In this document: one piece after another, positions 9,515 to 20,003 of the stretch
Layout: every line of letters starts with the position of its first letter
Numbering within the stretch: position 1 is the stretch's first letter
NCBI GenBank assembly: GCA_963971575.1
Contig: OZ020611.1
Coordinates: forward strand, 4,662,882 to 4,726,881
Length of the DNA: 64,000 nucleotides
Source: Liopterus haemorrhoidalis
Taxonomy: Eukaryota > Arthropoda > Insecta > Coleoptera > Dytiscidae
Direction: 5' to 3'
Position numbers and translations under genes: made by a program
Notes under the pieces: model-generated
Database searches by the model: none
What the model was told of the DNA's origin: nothing
What the model saw: only the letters and a program-made list of their open reading frames with translations

Positions 9515-10473
9515 AACGTCAAGGTTGGCTAAATGAATTTAAATAATTTCATTGTACTTCATGGTACTTACTTTGAAAGGCCTTCCGCATAGTGGATTCC
9601 AAGACTTGCGAGTGGTGTCAAGTCAGAATACCTTAAGGATCCGCCGGTCGGTTGCTTATATTCTTTATGAGAGGAATAAGGGTGTTTGAATTAAAGTCTG
9701 CATTTTACTTAATCTACGTTTAATGTTTAGTTAGCATCGCAAGGTTATTAATTACATTAGAACTTACAATTTAATACTGGCTGTAAAATCCCATGAGAGA
9801 CACTCAAGCACAAAAACCTCACAATCACCGTTATCACCTCACAAGCCGCTAAACACCGCACAACACTCACAGTGTTTAACCCGTTAACGAGGTTCGTTTA
9901 TTTAAACTGTCCTCAACACTTCCAGGTTACTTCTGGTTTACCCAGTACACGCTACCGGGTTTCTCTACCAAAAATGCTTGGGAGGCTCGTCCGTACACGG
10001 TGACGGTTTACTCATGACTTCTTTTCTCTGTCACAAGTTTTTCCAGCTCTTTTCTTAAACTAATAATCTCTCCAATTAACAACAAAACCCTTTTAACTTA
10101 TCTTGAAGATTCATATTTCTATTACCAATAATTTATAAATCCAAATAATTAATTTTGACTCTAATTACTACGAAGTCTATATCACTGAAAATATATGGTC
10201 GCCTATCAACATCTGTATAAACATTTGACCATGTTATTTGATATAAACAATAACGTTCTTTCAAATAAATCATACAATATACGACGGTAATTCTACTCGT
10301 ATCTTTCAACACTTAACTAGAAAAATATACGATAGGTCAACTAATCTTTGAGGATGTTTATCTTAAAATAGATTAGTTTTTATATTTGAATAATTTGAAT
10401 ATTTTTTTAACTAATTGAATAATTTTATTTTAAATAATAATTAAATTTTATTTCTGAAATTACCACTCCAACA
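9515..10473 (+). mobile_element. LTR-like repeat, diverged copy (interrupted by LINE at its 3' end)
   Basis: The start (GTCAAGGTTGGCT...TCATTGTACTT) resembles the start of the repeat at 45298, and the end (AAATTACCACTCCAACA) resembles the ends at 14235 and 46282. The internal sequence is quite diverged, and no gag or pol frame is present. The best reading is a solo LTR or LTR fragment of one family. The terminal CA and the position-matched ends support this. Missing target duplications keep the confidence moderate. Confidence 0.45.
10444..10473. repeat. 30-bp target-site duplication of LINE (left)
   Basis: A 30-nt word, AATTTTATTTCTGAAATTAC followed by CACTCC-A-ACA, recurs at 11379-11408 with one A/C difference. 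It brackets the LINE at 10474-11378. Confidence 0.85.
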
Positions 10474-11378
10474 TTATATAATAATAATAATTATAATAAT
10501 AATAATAATAATTTTATTTCACTTTCACATACATACACAATACATTACAATTGAATATACAATAATGTGTCACATACATATGTGAATAGTAGTCACAGAG
10601 AAATAGTAAGAATATAAAAAATGAACATAAAATAAGATCCGTTAATTGATAAAATCATTGACATCGTAGATAGATTTTTCAATAAGGTGGTGCTTTACTT
10701 GATTCTTAAATTTATTTAAATTAGTAATGTTTTTTATAGCGTCAGGAAGTGCATTATAAAATTTACAACAATTGTAATAAGCTCCTTTCTGGTAGCTCGA
10801 AGTAGTTTGGATAGCAGGTAAAAGTTTATGTTTATTTCGCGTACTGTATGAATGAGACATGGCTGAAAATAAATGCTTGTTTTTATGTGTAAAAACGCAC
10901 AAAGATAATATATATTCTGATGGCATGGTAAGTATTTCTAAGGATTTAAATGAATTTTTACAAGAGTCTCTATATTTTATTGAATCTATGATTCTTATCG
11001 CGGATTTTTGGAGTCTAAAAATACGTTTCCAGTCACTGGATTTTCCCCAGTTTATAATGTTAAATTTTAAATGAGAATGGAAGCAAGAAAAATAGAGACT
11101 TCTTAATACTGTTTTGCTGCATTGAGTTTTAATAAATCTAAGGGCATATAGGCAGGAGCTAAGTCTTTGACCAAGATTATCAATATGAGCAGTCCATTTC
11201 ATATTCTCATCTAGTGTAATGCCCAGCAATTTAGTTTTTCCAGTGATGGCAATAATCTGGCTATTATAGGTAAGGGATTCAGGGATGTCAATTTTGTTCT
11301 GGATTGATTTGAAAATGACACATGCGGTCATTAGTTCCCCCTTTCCAAAATTTGCTGATCTTACCAAATAGATTAGTC
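10474..11378 (-). mobile_element. 5'-truncated LINE with (TAA)n tail and 30-bp TSD
   Basis: A retrotransposed LINE 3' portion on the minus strand. It ends in a (TAATAA)n-like tail at 10474-10511 and is bordered by a 30-bp target duplication (10444-10473 and 11379-11408). The single open frame 11367-10642 is intact over 241 codons, so the insertion is relatively young. It landed in the 3' end of the LTR-like repeat. Confidence 0.88.
10642..11367 (-). CDS. LINE ORF2 fragment: RT thumb and C-terminal region
   Basis: A 241-codon open frame with no stops. It begins in the region after the RT catalytic loop (TKLLGITLDENMKW, the K-LG-T-D motif that follows the palm). It continues with LYALRFIKTQ, the FHSHLKFNIINWG motif, IFRLQKSAIRII, and SHSYSTRNKHKL near the C-terminus. 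This layout matches the Jockey/I-type non-LTR group and parallels the frame at 6960-7514. The endonuclease and the palm are missing, so it cannot encode a working enzyme. Confidence 0.82.
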   Translation of the reverse strand: MVRSANFGKGELMTACVIFKSIQNKIDIPESLTYNSQIIAITGKTKLLGITLDENMKWTAHIDNLGQRLSSCLYALRFIKTQCSKTVLRSLYFSCFHSHLKFNIINWGKSSDWKRIFRLQKSAIRIIDSIKYRDSCKNSFKSLEILTMPSEYILSLCVFTHKNKHLFSAMSHSYSTRNKHKLLPAIQTTSSYQKGAYYNCCKFYNALPDAIKNITNLNKFKNQVKHHLIEKSIYDVNDFIN

Positions 11379-11408
11379 AATTTTATTTCTGAAATTACCA
11401 CTCCCACA

Positions 11409-12256
11409 CTATCAACAAAAAGCATTACTAATTGCAACAAAATATTTAGTTATACTCTCATATTTACGGTACATATTATAAATAGAGAAATGAGATAATA
11501 TACATATGTTTAACTGGAAAGGTGCAGTTGTGTGAAAAAGGTTGAGTAACACTCACTGAGCCCCTAAACAAATGATGTATGTGTAAAAGTTGTGAAGGCT
11601 CCCGCGCTTTGACTTGTTAACATGATCATAGTAACGGTTGATTTGCTGTGAATGTGAAGAATGCACGCGATTTGCAATCAATCTAAACAATACGATACGC
11701 TATATTAATATAACATTACATCGTGTACATGTACATTAATTCATAATAAATCACTAAATAATGCTAATAGAAACTATTGACATGGGAATACATGAATTAT
11801 TATATTCTATTACAATTGTTCCAGCATTCCAAACCATATATCTCGCACCACACCGCTCCGCACACCATTGCTGTTACGGCAAAAAATATGTTTTATTATT
11901 CACAAAGGAATAAAACTCTATTAATACGCATTATTTACTTTATCTGTTCCGGCTGGATTTTGTTTAAACACCTGGAATAACGATGCTATATTTACAACAG
12001 CCACTAAAAGCCAATATATGAAAATACCTCACTACTTTTTCTGAGAACAATAACTCCGTTTGCGGTGGCAAATCTTGACGCATCATGTCAGTTTGCATTA
12101 TTCATTTTAGCATTTGTGATACAAATAGTTCCTGATTCTCACTAGATGTATAGAATGTGTACTTGGTAGTATTCGGACTAATACGGAACCGATCCATGAC
12201 AAGTCAAGCCTGCCTGTGGTTTAAAAGTTGAATTAAAAATTGAGATATTGGTATCA
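11409..12256. other. Unassigned stretch
   Basis: No supported gene or repeat. A 67-codon ORF (11777-11980) shows no recognisable features. Confidence 0.4.
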
Positions 12257-12272
12257 GTGTCTTCCTCTTTGT
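12257..12272. repeat. 16-bp target-site duplication of LINE (left)
   Basis: GTGTCTTCCTCTTTGT occurs here and at 13651-13666, bracketing the LINE between them. Confidence 0.9.
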
Positions 12273-13650
12273 ATATATAAATTCTTTATTTACCCTAGGC
12301 CTTGCGGCGTTTTAGGGTTTTAACCAATACATTTAAAAAAAATCATAATAATAATAAAATAAAATAAAATAATAATATTATAGTACATTTCTTTACATTT
12401 TATGACTTCTTTCTTCTTCTTCTTCTACATTCTTCCTCCGATGTTCCTCTCTTTCTTCCTATTCTCTTTTCGGCTTCCGTCTCCGGTCTCCTTCCTTCTT
12501 GACTCCAGTTGTTCTTCCCCTCTTTCTTCGCTTCTCTTCCCTCTTTTCTTTCCTCTTCCTTTACCTCTCTCTGCCTTCCTGTTCTCCGTTCTGTCTTACC
12601 TCTCCGCATTCCTTCCTTCTTTCCTCGAGTACTCTCACCCACCTTTCTCCTTTTCCTTCTTCACTCAACAGCTCCTTTATATCTGCCTCCCATTTTGTCA
12701 GCTTTCCACATCTTCTTGTTAGGTGTTCCAAGGATTCTTCCTCCTCCCTACACATTCTGCATAGCCTATCCTCTGTTTTTGCCCAATACCTATTACTGCG
12801 TTCTTCATTTCCGCATCTTAATCTGGCAATCCTTCTAACTCTGCCCCCTGCCTTTCCTCTCCTCCCTTTCAAATATTTAGGTATTCCTACCGTCCTTATC
12901 TCTCTATACCTTTTCACATTCCTGGAATTTTCTATTCTTACTGTTCTTTCCTGCTCCTGTACCTCCTTGTCTCTCCTCCTCAATTATTCTACTATGTTTC
13001 TTCCTCCATTTCTCTTTCGCTCAGCTTCCCTTATGTCCATCCCACATCTCCAATAGTACTCTTTCCTTGTTTCTTCCCATTCCGACAGTTTACCCTTTTG
13101 TTCTGCCTTCAGTCTTTCTTCCCAGCATTCTCTTAATATTTTCCTTCTTTCGTCTCTTCTGATCTTCTCCTCATACTTCGCCGCCCTCGCCCCGGCACCC
13201 ACTCTCAGCTTTTCCCTCTTCATTTCCTCTCTCACTATATATCCTGGTGTCGTTCTGTCTAATCCCATAATCCATCTCATGTATCCCTCTTGTACCCTTT
13301 CTACTATCTCCCATTCTTTCCACCCCAGATCTCTACTCCGTACATGAGGATACTCTTCACTATCCCGTCAAACAATTTCATCCTCCACCTGATATCGTCG
13401 TCAAACCTCCTCTCTCTTATGCTCCATAGCTTCCCCATAACCATTCTTGCCTTCTTCACCCTCTCTCTAACATGCTGCTCTGCTCTGTTGTTCCTCGTTA
13501 GAACATAACCGAGGTACTTCAGACTTTTTACCTCTTCAATTTCTGTCCCTGACCATGCCCATCTTATATTCTTTCTCTTTTCTCCCCCCTTTCCAAACAC
13601 CATCTCCTTCGTTTTATCTCTATTTACCTCCAGTTTTTGTTTTCCTCTTT
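12273..13650 (-). mobile_element. LINE 3' portion, 1.38 kb, with 16-bp TSD
   Basis: Minus-strand, 5'-truncated non-LTR retrotransposon with a perfect 16-bp target duplication. The coding part (13603-12561) is strongly purine-rich on its own strand, giving a long CT-rich plus strand. The 3' UTR contains AATAAAG and an (ATT)n-like stretch. The protein style (KYLGYVL, MYGVEIWG, highly charged C-terminus) resembles LINEs often seen in insect genomes. I do not assign a clade. Confidence 0.88.
12561..13603 (-). pseudogene. LINE ORF2 C-terminal region, one frameshift and one stop
   Basis: The frame 13603-13304 contains VKSLKYLGYVLTRN and ILMYGVEIWGGK, the post-palm and thumb motifs. A frameshift near 13305-13312 leads to the frame 13280-12984 (RWIMGLDRTTPGYIVREE). 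A single in-frame TAA at 12984-12986 is followed directly, in the same frame, by 12983-12561. That last piece holds the Cys/His cluster CRMCREEEESLEHLTRRC typical of LINE C-termini. Only two lesions over about 345 codons imply recent decay. Confidence 0.85.
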
Positions 13651-13666
13651 GTGTCTTCCTCTTTGT
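13651..13666. repeat. 16-bp target-site duplication of LINE (right)
   Basis: Identical to 12257-12272. Confidence 0.9.
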
Positions 13667-13867
13667 TAAATGTCTAAAATAAAATCATTAAATTAACCCA
13701 TTAATGGCCAAAGGTTCGTATACGCAACCTTTTAGAAATTATTTTTTTTAAGGAAAGCAATTGTTTTATTTTTATTGTATAATTATTTTACAAGCATTAC
13801 TAGGATACAATAGCTTCGTTAATATTTTATTTCGCAGTTTATTTAAAGAGTATATTTTTTACAATGT

Positions 13868-14235
13868 GAAAATCTATTAATTTCTGTTTAAAATAAATAT
13901 TAGTTAGTTACTTATCTGGGGAAATTATACAATTTAATTCATGGATAAAAACAGAAATTAATAGATTTTCCCATATAGTTCTAACACTTCTAATCCAATT
14001 TATTAACAGAGTTGTCTTTCAATATTACAATTTACTATTTCCTTTTCATGTTACATTTACAAAGTCTCAAGTTACAATAATAAACAAGTCTACCCTTATC
14101 TTGAATGCCCTTTCTAAGAAATAGATTATTTTTTATCAGTTAATATTTTAAATATTTTACTCTAATTGAATGATTTTACAGAATTTATTTATGAAATTTT
14201 ATTTATGAAATAATACCAAAATTACCTCCCTTACA
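13868..14235 (+). mobile_element. Rearranged 3' end of the LTR-like repeat
   Basis: 13950-14235 matches 45990-46282 in direct orientation, ending TTACCTCCCTTACA. The piece just before it, 13868-13949, matches 45935-46010 in inverted orientation. As a result GAAAATCTATTAATTTCTGT and its complement form a hairpin. The rest of the repeat is absent. Confidence 0.65.
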
Positions 14236-14241
14236 TTGGTA

Positions 14242-14820
14242 CTAGAGGTAAACCGACGAAATTTCCCGCAATGGACAATATAATAAAGCAAAACCAAAAA
14301 AAAAAATTAAAAATTCTTAGCATATGTCTTTATTTCATGACAGTTTTATAATATTTAACTGGGGTGAGTTGTCAGAAGTCATTAAATATTCCGGACAGCA
14401 TCCGCTCAAATCTCAGGCCTTCATTTGTGAAATAAAACAATACAGAGTCCGTGTCGAGGTGAGATACGCCCTAATAAAAGCTCCAGCACAACTGTACCTT
14501 ATATTCCACTCTCGTCACACGGCCTACTCCGAACTGCCGACAGCCGACTGCCGAAAAATTAAAATGTTACAAAAATAATACATATTTTTATACTAAAATT
14601 TTTTTTGTACGTTTCGAGAAAGAAAATTAGGGCAGAATTTAATTATTTAATTTTAAAATTTAAGAAAGAGCACTGATATTTCATAAAAACGATCATATAA
14701 ATGTATCAATAAGGACCCACAACAAATATACAAAAACATGCTAAATTTTCGTCATCGAGGTTTTAGTGGAAAAAATCTCATCCGTGTTTGAATATTTTAA
14801 GTTTATTTTTAGTGTATAAC
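14242..14820. other. Unassigned stretch
   Basis: Contains an 84-codon ORF (14324-14578) of no recognised family. No repeat ends were seen. Confidence 0.35.
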
Positions 14821-14822
14821 CA

Positions 14823-16372
14823 CCAAAAAACCCTTATACAGGCAATCATGTGTCTGTCTGTCTGTCTGTATGGTATAAATTGTAGCTGAACATAGAATAT
14901 TGAAATTTGTCATGGTTATACAACTCTTTGACCCACATATAGGAAAAATACTAAAAGTTCAAAAAAACATTTCCCCAGATAAATATGATAAATGTGTTTA
15001 ATAAAAAAATAAATATATTTTTTAAATTTTGCGTGGTATATCATATGAAATCTAATTCGTGGATTGTCAAGCAAATTTTTATTTTTGAAAATTCATTTTT
15101 GTATGGGATTTTCACCAAAAATATGTCAAATTTTTTTTGTCTCCCACCCTATGGAGATGTTGATAAAAAAATCAGAGACAAATTTCCATCATGTACTTTG
15201 ATGGTAAACGGAATAGTTCAACAGGAATTTTTGATCAGATTAGTTTATGGAAAATATCGTTTTTTTTTTGTGCCGTTGTAAAACATAATTATGTTTTTAA
15301 AATTTATTGTGTGGTTTTAAAAGAAAGCTCTAAAGACGTAGATTTAGGAACAAAAAGTAATTTTTTAATTTTATATTTTATTACAATTTTTTTTTTTTTT
15401 CAAATATTTAGTAAAAAAATTACTGTTCCGCTTTAACCAAAATAGGTTAAAATAAAAATCTGAAAAAAAATTTAAGTAATGTACATTGATCTAAACCCGA
15501 AACATACGAGAGGAATTATTGATCAGATTTCAGTTTTGGAAAATATTACAGTTTTTGTATTTTTGACATAATTAATTATGTTTTTAATTCATGGCTAATA
15601 TTGTTATGAATTTTTTGTATTTATGACAAAGGTAAAAAAAAAATAACAGCTTAGAATCGAGTTGTGTTCTTAAGAAGCTTGCACACATGAACTCGATCAG
15701 TAGGCCTACATTATAAGTCTTGTTTATAAGGTATCAAAGAAGAATATATCATTTATAGTACTGCGAGAAATACGTTTCTGAAATTGAAACAATATGAAGT
15801 GTAGCAGGAGTATATTTTGCCGCGAAAGCCAAACACCTCTGCTGCACTTGATCTACGGCAGTAGTATCACTCCGCCAAAGTGACTTAAGAATCTCAGTTG
15901 AGCGTTCGAAGGCCCTATATCACTTTATAAACAAAATTGTTATTTAATTAAATCTAAATCAATATATATTTATCATTTTCTGTAATTTATGAGTGGTCGA
16001 ATAATAAAATGAACTTAAATCTTTATAGAGAACATATATCTAATATAAACCTGCTATAGAAACCATTTATCAATATATTTCTTATTAATTTAATGGAGAC
16101 TTAGATACGAAGCAAATACAGAAAAAAATCGCTAGGATTTTTTAATTTATATTTTCTTATGAGCTAATTTTCGCAAGTTATTTAAACAAATTAAATGGAA
16201 ACTTTTAGTACTCAAATATCTATTAAAAATGATTATAAAAAATTATTGATTTTGATGTGATTATAGAATTTTTTTTTGTCTTAGACATCCAGCATTCTGT
16301 TAACTTCTTACACTTATTAAATACCCACAAAACCCTGAAATGTGTGATAATTCACACTTCACATAATTTTTT
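14823..16372 (+). mobile_element. HINE-1 type II, diverged relative
   Basis: It starts with AAAAAACCCTTATAC and a short GTCT tract, continues with blocks recognisably related to HINE-1 (GTTATACAACTCTTTGACCC; GGAATTTTTGATCAGATTA), and ends with ACAAAACCCTGAAATGTGTG and the hairpin region GTGATAATTCACACTTCACA. The central part diverges from type I and I see no clear tRNA-like module. Open frames are chance. Confidence 0.7.
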
Positions 16373-16529
16373 TTGTTTTTTATTAACGATAATTAATTAA
16401 ATATCTAATTTCTACATAGTGAAAAACATACTACGCTTTAAATTATTATACAAGTTTCAAAACTACGATGGTTTATAATGATCTACTTTTCAAGTTAGCT
16501 GTGTTCAGCGAAAAATGGATAATATCCAT

Positions 16530-16651
16530 CGTCATAGACATAGACCTCCCATGTTTGTTTCCATTTCATTCGGTCCAGTGCCTTAAGCTGCCAGTTGCCA
16601 GCACATCTGATAAAATTTGTCCACCCAGTACGTGGTCTGCCTCTGTTTCTA
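16530..16651 (-). pseudogene. LINE (RTE/CFDP2-like) C-terminal scrap
   Basis: The minus-strand translation gives RGRPRTGWTNFIR, then NWQLKALDRMKW. This matches the RGRPxTxWxxxI and RxxW pattern near the end of RTE-like LINE proteins. Only about 40 codons remain. It is unrelated in frame to the ORF at 16468-16665. Confidence 0.6.
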
Positions 16652-17599
16652 GTGGCTTACACTAAATAGTGAGTAGTGGATATTTCAATATTTTACCATA
16701 ATTTTAATGGCATTAAAAAATATAATAAAGAACAGTGGTTCTAGAATACTACCTTGAGGAACATCCATATTATAACACCCGTAAATAATCTACCCACCTA
16801 CTAGGGGCCGGTTTCTAGAAGCTCAGTAAACTATAAGCTAATGGTAAACTACGGTTGCCTTAGTAAACTGTTGCAGAAACAAAAAACAATCCAAAGTTAA
16901 CCATAAGTCAACTATGCATAGTTTACTTCGCATTTGACGTGAGTTCAACCAAGGCTTCCTTGGTTAAGCGTTGCACAAACGTTGGTCACGACTTGAACTC
17001 GAGTCAAACAATTGAATTTTTCTGACTATACTTTGATCACAGTTTAACTGCGATATACGTCAATATTCGGTTTTTTCATAAATTTTATTTTCATAATTTT
17101 TGGGCTAAATAAGAGAAAAAAGTAATTTAAATAAGAAGACGGTAAATTAAATTCTTAATTTGTGTTTTAAAATGAAAATGCACCTAACTATTATTAATGA
17201 ATGTGACTTTAATATAACATAACCTACAAAATTTCCTTATAAATTCAAAATCAATTTTTAATTTGATTTTTCAATAACGTTATAATACAATTGTAAAAGA
17301 AATATTAAATACATGAATAATTTATATATATTTATTTTGTACCACTGTAAATAAATATTAAATACATATATAATCATTATATATTTACATATTTTGATTA
17401 TTCGTACATAATTCTAGGTTTCTATTATTATTTTTTCCTTATCCTATTCGAGCAATAGAAAAATTTCAACTTCCAGCCTATGTTCTTTGCCCTCAATAGA
17501 AGATATGGAATAAGATTCTTCAGACGGCGAAAAAAGGCTTTAGTAAAGTACTAATTTTATATCATACAAGTACTCGGAGCAACAGAGTATGCACATTAT

Positions 17600-17940
17600 A
17601 ATAATGTTGATTATGCACCAAGTCAGTCACTTGGTGCACTTATCAACAATTTTTCCTGACACTACCTTTGAATACACATACAAGAGTAGAGAAAAATTCT
17701 AATAGGGCCCATGTTGCAACAGGAATGGCAATTAATATTGACCGTGTCCTAACGACAATTATATCTTGGGCCGTTTTACATAATTTTTGTATACAACAGC
17801 ATGATACGATATAAATTCCTGTAGAACTATTGCAGAGTGATGAACCAAACATTTGAGAGGGTAATGATACCAATGTGGCTGTACGTAGTGCATTAATCCA
17901 AACAGTTATTGGTGTACCCTAAAAAAATTAATACAATAGG
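17600..17940 (-). pseudogene. Possible Harbinger transposase C-terminal remnant
   Basis: The minus-strand frame reads IYIVSCCCIQKLCKTAQD, reminiscent of the VIIACCVLHN motif at the end of Harbinger nucleases (compare 52397-52570). The upstream GTPITVWINALRTATL fits no motif I can name. The assignment rests mainly on position in the element and is weak. Confidence 0.35.
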
Positions 17941-18144
17941 TATAATGTAATAATTAAAATAAAACCACTTTATTATTTTTTATAGTTTAATTTTTTTATT
18001 AATTCTAATTCAATTTATATTTAAGTCATAATTGTACAGCATTCTTGCTTTATTTTTCTCTATTAGCGCAGCCTGGTATTTACTCTTATAATAAACTTAT
18101 ATAATGTGTTATTATTATTATTTTTTTAAATTATGTTTCTTGCT

Positions 18145-18300
18145 TGTCTTTTTTTTTTGTTAGGATTGGAAGGTTCAGGATTAGCTTCTTGTTGCATTTC
18201 AGGTTCTGGTTCTGGTTCAACTTGATAAAAAATATGAACTAAAGCCAGTTCTGAATCAGTTAGGTAGGCAGGAGGTGGTGGTAAAATATATAGGCTAAAA
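18145..18300 (-). pseudogene. C-terminal part of Myb/SANT-like protein of Harbinger
   Basis: A coding-looking minus-strand stretch, LPPPPAYLTDSELALVHIFY, followed by a Glu/Pro repeat (VEPEPEPEMQQEA) and PSNPN. It lies downstream of the Myb-like exons in the same orientation. Its acidic, proline-rich character fits the linker or tail of such accessory proteins. It is separated from exon 2 by stops, so it is broken. Confidence 0.4.
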
Positions 18301-18485
18301 TACAGTTATCGACATATTTTCAATAATTTGTTGTTTCCATCGGTATCGACACTATATCAGTACTACATCGAAAACTGTTTTTTTCAAGAAACCAGCTCCT
18401 AAACAGATACTGAAGAGCGTACATTTAATTCACAAATTTTCTTTTTAGTTTGTTTATTATTTTTTTTAAATTATAATACAAATAT

Positions 18486-18765
18486 TTAATTTGTTTTGTG
18501 TCTCTTCACGTAACTTGAGTTAAATTCATCTGTAATCTGGTACCAAATTTTATTTTTTTTGAATTGTTCAATTATCACATTTTTGTCTTCAGTAATATGG
18601 GAATATCTGAAAAATGATAAATACAAATTTTAGGTTATGTTTTAAGAATAATTTAAAAATATTTAAATTTCAAAAGAAATAAAAATATATGTATACTTAC
18701 TTACCGAAAATATCTAGAAAAATGTTTTTATCGGTGTTGGTAAAGTTTGGTGTTCGTGAATTCAT
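18486..18765 (-). pseudogene. Harbinger accessory Myb/SANT-like DNA-binding protein, two exons, truncated
   Basis: ATG at 18765 opens MNSRTPNFTNTDKNIFLDIF. The frame runs to 18701, where a strong splice donor GTAAGTATAC begins. The acceptor CAG is at 18607-18609, and exon 2 (18606-18486) continues in frame with YSHITEDKN and IWYQITDEFNSSY. The pattern (NFT..E/DK..LL..I.KY..I.E.K then W..I..EFN) is the Myb/SANT-like domain found in transposon-associated proteins. The stop at 18486 falls before the end of the domain, so the copy is truncated. The intron of 94 bp with consensus ends is direct evidence that the start and frame are right. Confidence 0.65.
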
Positions 18766-18989
18766 TTTTTTAGTTCATTTTAAAACGTTTTAATTCTTGA
18801 CAGCTGATTACTGTCACGTGAAGTACAGTTCACATTAGCAAAAAATATCTATGCATAGTAAACCAATTGTTCCACTGACCAAGCTTTAAAAAATGTTTAT
18901 GCAACGCAAAATAAAACTGACCATCAGTCAGACTTGACCATTAGTCAGTCGTTACCATAGTTAACTGAATTTTCAGAAACCGGCCCTAG

Positions 18990-19417
18990 GTGGTCTGCCA
19001 TTGTTTCTGCCAGTGGTCTACATTAAGGGTAAACCTTCCATACAACCTCCCCCCAAGAAAAATACTGGGTGTGCGGCTTTTCTACCTTTACCTTATGGTG
19101 TCCAGGGAGTCCTGTTCTACGTATCAATAATAACTTCCTTTTTTTTGAATGCGATATCAAAACTTTGTTTTCGTAATTATGTAAGACCTTTATTTAATTA
19201 AACAAAAATTCATTAGCGTGTAATGATACTAATCAGATTATATTTTATCATTTAATGTACATAAAGATGAAAATTATGTGACAATTTAAAGAAAATTCAA
19301 CCCTATGCATCAAAAAACGTCTTAATCTCATTTTAGTTAGTTTTTAATATTTTAATGATAAACATTAAATGATTAAACAAACTAAGTAAGAAATAATTTT
19401 TTTGGAACAAACTGTTT
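18990..19417. other. Unassigned stretch
   Basis: The first 40 bp partly repeat the flank left of the Harbinger (GTGGTCTGCC...GTTTCT). The remainder shows no gene. Confidence 0.35.
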
Positions 19418-19605
19418 TATTGCTTTTCAAAATATACGTCTTTAAGAATTCTCGAAACATCTTTTCCACTCTGAAGTTGGTATCTCAAAAACATGGCTTT
19501 CGAAGGCTTCTTCTTGAGGTGATGAAAATCGCTGTCCACTCATTTTTTGTTTGAAACTGGGGAACAAAAAAAGTCGTTAAGGGATAAATCAGGTGAATAC
19601 GGGCA
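19418..19605 (-). pseudogene. mariner transposase C-terminal fragment
   Basis: The minus-strand translation gives CPYSPDLSLNDFF (third catalytic Asp block, mariner type). It is followed, with one frame change or stop, by FSSP.EEAFESHVFEIPTSEWKRCF and YFEKQ, the usual end of a mariner transposase. The rest of the element is missing. It abuts the MITE that starts at 19620. Confidence 0.75.
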
Positions 19606-20003
19606 ATGAGACATTAGAAAACCAGAAAAAAAAATTAACAAATAATTATTTTAATAAACATTTTATCTTAACAAATAATTTATATTAGATAACAAATTAA
19701 TCAATTAATTAAACTTATTTTTTTATTTATTATTTGTTTAATTTAAATTTAATTTGCCGCACATCGGTCACTATTTTAGTACTTTTTAGGAAGCTATGTT
19801 CCATTTATTTAAGGTAAACATTGCATATACATATTTTAATGTAACCGTACAAAAACAAATGACAACAAGCATAGAATAGTTGTTCCATAACAAGTGATGG
19901 AATGAAATACACGCAAAATTCATAAGAAAATAAGTGCTTTAGAATAACATTGCAACTCTTGAGTTAGAATATTAACTTTCTGTAGTCAAAATTGGTTTTA
20001 GAA

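Larger units (their letters stand above)
16805..18986 (-). mobile_element. PIF/Harbinger-type element, 2.18 kb
   Basis: The inverted ends GGGCCGGTTTCTAGAAGCTC (left) and the complement of GAATTTTCAGAAACCGGCCC (right) are bordered by TAG on both sides (16802-16804 and 18987-18989), a 3-bp duplication. Inside, on the minus strand, lie a Myb/SANT-like DNA-binding gene start (18765-18486) and a possible transposase C-terminus (17940-17600). This two-gene design is characteristic of Harbinger. Subterminal repeats of TTAACTATGG/CCATAGTTAAC words could be transposase-binding sites. Confidence 0.75.

Noticed and set aside
12402..13056. Long plus-strand ORFs rich in Ser, Leu, Phe and Pro
   Set aside because: They are the antisense of the purine-rich LINE coding strand (12561-13603, minus), where real RT motifs occur.
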